Assembly (NCBI GenBank): GCA_028554755.1
Contig: JAPTOF010000020.1
Span: forward strand, 7,259,001 to 7,323,000
Origin: Cordia subcordata
Taxonomy: Eukaryota; Streptophyta; Magnoliopsida; Boraginales; Cordiaceae
Length of the DNA stretch: 64,000 bases
Reading direction: 5' to 3'
The notes beneath the pieces are model-generated. The model was given only the letters and a program-made list of their open reading frames with translations, was not told the origin of the DNA and searched no databases. Each line of letters starts with the position of its first letter. The stretch's first letter is position 1. The translations under genes were made by a program, and so were the position numbers. This document shows positions 59,026-64,000 of this stretch, piece by piece.

Positions 59026-59650
59026 TAATATTTGTTTAAAGAAATATGGTTTTGTTTCAAGTCTAATAAAAAGTTCAGTAAACGTATTTGATGTGTTGTC
59101 ATCTAATTGATTGGTGTGTTGCAAATGTAATTGAAGGTTACCCGATAGCCTAAACATTATTTTTGCCAAACGATTTTTATTTTCAAATAAATCATAAAGG
59201 AATTTGATAAATGTTAGAGATTCATTATAATGTTATCACATTAAGATCATATATCCAAGAGTTAAAAGAAAAAGAATATCTCTATATTATGTTGTTATCT
59301 CTCACAAAAAAATATAATAAAACTTTAACAACATTATCTCTATTTTATAAAATTACTTCGAACAACAAGAAATTATTTGATACAAAGGCTTTTTAATTTT
59401 TTTACATGATTTCTTAAGTCATACAAGTGCAAGTATAATAAGAAGAAATTTTTAAAATTCACACAGACATGTATATAAGAGCAGGCCAGAAGACTCTTTC
59501 ATCAATGAATATTCACGTGCTGCTTGATCCTTAAAATAAAAAAATAAAGCATAATATATAGGCGATCCACAAAAAAGTTGATATTGAATTATTTATATTT
59601 CTTCAACGTAACGTAGTATATATAAGTGAAATTTGGTTACCTAATGCTGA
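59026..59650. repeat. Resumed upstream flank of the copy 4 unit
   Basis: Matches 16290 to about 16875 (AATATTTGTTTAAAGAAATA, CCAAACGATTTTTATTTTCA, TCACGTGYKGCTTGWTCCT). Non-coding. Confidence 0.8.
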
Positions 59651-60911
59651 CAACATAATGCTAGACCATTATCTTATTACCTAGGTTTCATTTTCCTGAT
59701 TGTTGGCTTATTAAAATTGCCGTGGACCTCTCTGCTTCTGAAATGAATTAAATTAAATACTTGTTTTTTCCGATTAAAGAAAATTTGGCATTTTCATTAA
59801 TTGAAAATACCTCTCTCTTCCGATTAAAGAAAATTTTAGTATATCTTCTACGTTCTCCCACTATATCTTAAACGCTAGTAATTTCAAATCCGTACTCTGC
59901 ACGGGTCAATTTTTTATTAGCTATTAGAATTCTAATTATGGACATGGAAAGATAGTTTAATTCTAAATCCAAAAAAAATTCCAATTCTTTTAAATTATAA
60001 TCCCCCAAAAAAATAAATTATTAGAATCAAATTAGGTTAGAGTTTTTGAATTCTAAATTAATTTTTTTATTTTAATCCTAAATCTAAAACTCTCTTATAA
60101 ATTTTATTGGAAAAAAAAAGTTAAAATTTCTTTTATGATCTTGTCATTAATTCCTTTTGAAAAGGAGAAGAAAAAAAAGTATTTTTAAAATTTTTATTAT
60201 CTTTGTACAAGAGGATGTTTGCCTTCTAAGTTGTCTCACCCATTTTTAACATAATAATTTTGCATTGGAAACAATTACTAATATTATGAATTAAAAATAG
60301 TTTTTAGTCAATATAAAATTTTTTCCTTGTGTGGATGAAATATATTATTTTGAAAATATTTAAAAGTAGTAAATATAAATTGTACTTATGAGAGAAGAAA
60401 TTTTAGATTCTTTGACATAATTAAAAAACTACTATTTTAATATAAAGTAATACTTTTTGGTCAAATATAAAGTTGTGCTGAATTTAATTCATGCAAGAGA
60501 ATTATATATGGCTAGATATTTACTAACATAATGCCAATGCAAAAGGAGCCCAGTAACAACCGGAACTGCACCTGCAATGACCTTGTAATTCCGCAGCTTA
60601 GTTTTGCCGACACCATACTCAGTTCCTACAATAACCCCTTTAACTTTTTTTTTTTGCAGCATTGATTAAATCAATCTTGAATTTATGAGGAAGCCTTATT
60701 TTTTTTTCCTCCTCCTCTCTTGTTTCTTTGCCATTTGTTGAACTTTTTTATTCTTTCTTCTATTAATCATCTCCAAGGGAGGCTTTTGCGTGGCTTGTTG
60801 CTTTGGTGATGTATCTTTTCGTGATTATGGTTCAACTATAGGCTTTTGATCAGGGTTTGCGGGAGCTTTCAAGGGTGAAAATATTTGGTTTGATTTTTCT
60901 ACTTCAATTTT
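59651..60911. other. Intergenic DNA
   Basis: AT-rich with poly-T runs. A slightly GC-richer stretch at about 60535-60650 may be a decayed exon but could not be assigned. A decayed Helitron-like hairpin with CTAG lies at about 59875-59904. Confidence 0.5.
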
Positions 60912-61961
60912 GGCTCGTTTGGTATCGTTGCTGTTTCCGATTTTCTATTTTTGTTGATCAAAATTTGAAAACTAATTCGTTTGTTTCTATTTTTGTTTTC
61001 TGGAAAAACAAAAATCAACAACCTGTTTTTACAACTTTGATAAACAATAAAAAGTGATTTTCTCAAATTGTGGCAACAGGCTTTCAAAACTTTTATATAC
61101 TTTGTGTTGAATACCTTTTGGAATTATCTTTTCAAAATTAATGTGAACTTATTAATTATAATTATTAAAATTAAAATTATTAAAAAAATATTTTTAAAAA
61201 AATTAATTTTAAAATACTTTTTCAAAAATATTTTAGAAAATATTTTTAAAATTAAAATTAACTTTATAAAAATAAATTTTCAAAAAATAATTAAAAATAT
61301 TTTGAAAAAATAATTTTAATAAATGAAAAAATATTTTTAAAAATATTTTTAATAAATAAAAAATATTTTGAAAATAATTTTAATAAATTAAAAATACATT
61401 TAAAAATTATTTTGATAAACTAAATTTATTTTTAAAAAATATTTTAATAAATTATAATTAGTTTTAGAAAATTAAAAACATTTTAAGAATTAAAATAAAA
61501 ATTATTTTTATAAATAATTATTTTTATAAATATTTTTTAAAAATAATTTTATTATCTTTAGAAACATTCAAAAAAATAAAATAATAAAATAATAAATGAA
61601 AATTTTAAAAAATTCAAAATTAAAAATAAAAATATATTCTCAAAATAATTAAAATTATTTTTTGAAATTATAATCTTAAAGAAAATAAATCAATTTTATA
61701 ATATTCTCATTGTTCTTTTACAAAATATTCTCAAATATTTTCATGTGTTCTATTTAACATAAAATACTAAAATGAAAAATAAGAGACAAAAATAGTTTGT
61801 AAACTATGGACAACCAAACATGTTTTTGGTTTTTGTTTATAGATTTTATAATTTAACCAAATGCGTTTTCAATTTTTGTTTTTAAATGTTGTTGACAGTT
61901 TTTTGTTTATGATTCTGGTTTTCGTTTTTAAAATTTTTGACAGCGTTACCAAACGAGCCCT
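60912..61961. mobile_element. Foldback DNA element of about 1.05 kb with GGCTCGTTTGGTA ends
   Basis: Left end GGCTCGTTTGGTATCGTTGC and right end GCGTTACCAAACGAGCC are inverted repeats, and pairing extends inward through TGTTTC/TGACAG-like sequence. The interior (61130-61700) is extremely AT-rich, made of AAATATTTTTAAAA-like words that occur in both orientations. Such ends occur on many plant non-autonomous DNA transposons. No target duplication was resolved and no transposase is present. Confidence 0.6.
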
Positions 61962-62282
61962 AAAATTAGTTTGGTTGTGTCTAAGTTTGTTAAAACTAGC
62001 TCATTGTATTATTATATGGAACATGGAATCATGATATGAAGAAGATGCGTTGTGAGTGGTTATGAGACTCTTCGGTTCTTGTGCAAACAACATGTGTTTG
62101 GTAGGTTTAAGTGTATTAAATATTTTAATTAGTTGAATGACCCATTAATTTCTTAACGTTTATCTTTTCCTCTACTGTATAGAAGAAAAAAGATGACATG
62201 TCATCTTAGTAGAGTAGAAAAAACTTGATGTGGCATTCTCTAAAGCACTCAAATTCTCAAGAGGTACAACTTTATACATATA

Positions 62283-62730
62283 CTAGTGCAACGCCCGTGC
62301 CATGTACGGGTTGTCACATATATAATTGATTTGTTTTAATATACTAATTTCTTAATATGACTAAATGTTTGCAAAAGGATATTTATTATTAGACTTAAAA
62401 TTTCATGGGCAAAAATGGGATCATTAGCATAAATATGGGCATAATGGTCTTTACGCGTAAAATCGAAAGCTTGTAATTTAAAGCGTTATTTGGCAGCATT
62501 ATATGGCATCCTATTCTACTTTATTATATAGTATAGATATATATACACACACACTACTGTATTGCCCGTACCTTGCATAGGTTGTCACATGTATAATTGA
62601 TTTTTTTAATATATTAATTTCTTAATATGACTAATTGTTTGCAAAAGGATATTTATTATTAGACTTATATCATAGGCAAAAGCGGGATCATCAGCATAAA
62701 TATGGGCACAATGGTCCAGGCAATATGCAA
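62283..62730 (-). mobile_element. Helitron-like terminus followed by a duplicated 180-bp segment
   Basis: On the minus strand a palindrome CCCGTACATGGCACGGG (62310-62294), a 7-nt spacer and CTAG (62286-62283) precede T, as at a Helitron 3' end. The adjoining sequence to about 62460 (TTGTCACATATATAATTGAT, GCAAAAGGATATTTATTATT, ATAAATATGGGCATAATGG) is repeated at about 62565-62720 with a decayed hairpin. This could be two related elements side by side. Confidence 0.45.
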
Positions 62731-63300
62731 CATATACTAATTAGCCCATCTTTCCTTGAAATTAACATCGTGATGATGTTACTTTAACGCCTTGATGAGT
62801 CAGTTTAACGGCAAAAAATGGAAAATTAATAAATAAATCACATTGTTCTCAGGAATTCTCAGGAGAAACGTCTTGGGATGGCCATTAGAAAATTGTCGTC
62901 CTAATTAACTAATTGGGGTAATGATCTATTTATTCTGGTCTTAATTATCTTTAAAATATGACAAATTAGTCTCTTACTTTTGCAAATTATGACATCAATA
63001 ATCCTCAAGTCAAAAATCATCAAAAAAATTAACAATTTAGACACACGACAAACACATAGACTAATGATTTTGGAACATACAGCTAGATCAAATATGTTTA
63101 AAATCAAAAAAATTGTATATTTTGACTTTTTTGCATGTCCAAATTGCTAATGTTCTAACAAATTTCAACTTGAGGATTAACAGCATTACAAATTATAAAT
63201 ATAAAAGACTGGATTGTCATGTTTGTAAGATAAATGATATAATTATAAAAAAAAGAGGGATTAAATGAATCATTAGCCAAACTGTTTCCTCGTTCTCATA
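62731..63300. other. Intergenic DNA
   Basis: AT-rich with no gene or element end recognised. Confidence 0.5.
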
Positions 63301-64000
63301 TATCTTTTGTGTCGAAAAAAAATAGAAAAGATAAAATATGGGGAGAAAATATAAAAAAGTTGAAGATAGTTGGAGCCACCATCAACGATAGCTTTAGAAA
63401 AGAAAAATATTCATAATAACTACATTGTAAATTCTTAATATGTTGTAAATACAATATAATGACCTATTTATAGGTCCCATAACTTGGTAGCCAAGGCTAG
63501 AAGTTAGATTAATAAGATAACTTAGTAAGACTAGAATGTAAACAAATAAGGTAACTTGGAGAGTAAGAGAGACTAAAAGCTAGAATAATAAGGAAACCAA
63601 TTAGATTAATATACTATTACCTAATTTAGTACCACAAAAAAAGAAAATACATTAATAACTGAAATATTTTTCAACAGCCCCCCTCAAACTCAAGTGGTCT
63701 AACAAAGACTAACTTGAGTTTGATAACCAAATTGTTGAGTAGTCTCCGCAACGTTGAATAAATGGATCATGCAATAAGTTCATAAAGAACGAGAAACTAG
63801 AACATCTGGAATACGAACTAAATTTGAAGGTGCCCTTGCTGCCAGGAACAAGAACCAAGAATGCTAAGAACCAAGAACAAAAAGCTCAAATGACCTAAAA
63901 ACCAGGACCAAGTGCTCAAACGAGCCAAAAAACCAAGGATGAGATTAAGCTTACTGAGATCCAAAGTAAGAATCCCGTCAAAACCACAAGAATGGCAAAA
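63300..64000 (-). mobile_element. End of a Ty1/Copia-like LTR element running off the right edge
   Basis: Read on the minus strand, the 3' LTR begins at 63676 with TGTTGAAAAATATTTCAG. It is preceded by the purine tract TTGAGTTTGAGGGGGGGC (63694-63677), the typical pre-LTR arrangement of plant Copia elements. TATAAATAGG lies at 63472-63463. The left end of the LTR was not located (about 63150-63400). The internal part, 63695-64000, is non-coding here; gag-pol should lie beyond the window. Confidence 0.7.

Noticed and set aside
60535..60650. Possible exon of an unknown gene on the minus strand
   Set aside because: It has a somewhat higher GC and an open stretch of about 30 codons, but no recognisable domain, partner exon or reliable splice sites.

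Overview
The window is nuclear DNA from a flowering plant, most likely a dicot. It is AT-rich, its genes have plant-type introns, and it is full of LTR retrotransposons, MITE-like foldbacks, a SINE and Helitron-like ends. I cannot name the species. Single-copy plant genes are few. At the left edge is the first exon of a CRWN/NMCP1 nuclear-lamina-like gene (1-284, minus). At 47817-49442 (minus) is a complete three-exon TauD/clavaminate-synthase-like 2-oxoglutarate dioxygenase gene of the Arabidopsis At3g21360 type.

The most distinctive content is a locally amplified family of small secreted proteins of about 124-127 residues. Each has a signal peptide, a short acidic/Ser-rich segment, then a cysteine-free His/Pro/Phe-rich tail with HFP repeats. 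Two copies are intact (15461-15835 minus, 56619-57002 minus). One is frameshifted (19817-20190 plus). One is split by a 10.8-kb retrotransposon (35798-35989 and 46779-46970). One is only a 3' half (29285-29472). I recognise no described family.

Layout from left to right. 1-284: CRWN exon. 1049-11937: block A, a diverged direct copy of block B (30757-35611), expanded by three insertions: an internally deleted Ty3/Gypsy element (2271-5367), a solo LTR (5860-6392) and a Helitron-like segment (8349 to about 10766). 12236-23660: a large inverted repeat with arms of about 3.8-4 kb around a 3.5-kb spacer; each arm carries one small-protein gene, and the two genes point away from each other. 23921-30756: a partial copy of 41371-48190, made of a truncated Tat-type Gypsy element, the 3' half of a small-protein gene and exon 3 of the dioxygenase gene. 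30757-35989: block B leading into the 5' half of small-protein copy 3. 35990-46773: a full-length but degenerate Tat-clade element with 5-bp target duplications, inserted inside that gene. 46774-49442: the rest of the small gene, convergent with the intact dioxygenase gene. 49443-56398: AT-rich intergenic DNA with decayed transposon ends. 56399-59650: a further small-protein unit, split by a repeat-rich insertion. 59651-64000: intergenic DNA, a long foldback element and the end of a Ty1/Copia element that runs off the right edge.

The likely order of events is: amplification of the small-protein unit, insertion of the Tat element into one copy, then duplication of the element-gene-dioxygenase junction. 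The shared insertion junctions and empty sites make this order testable.
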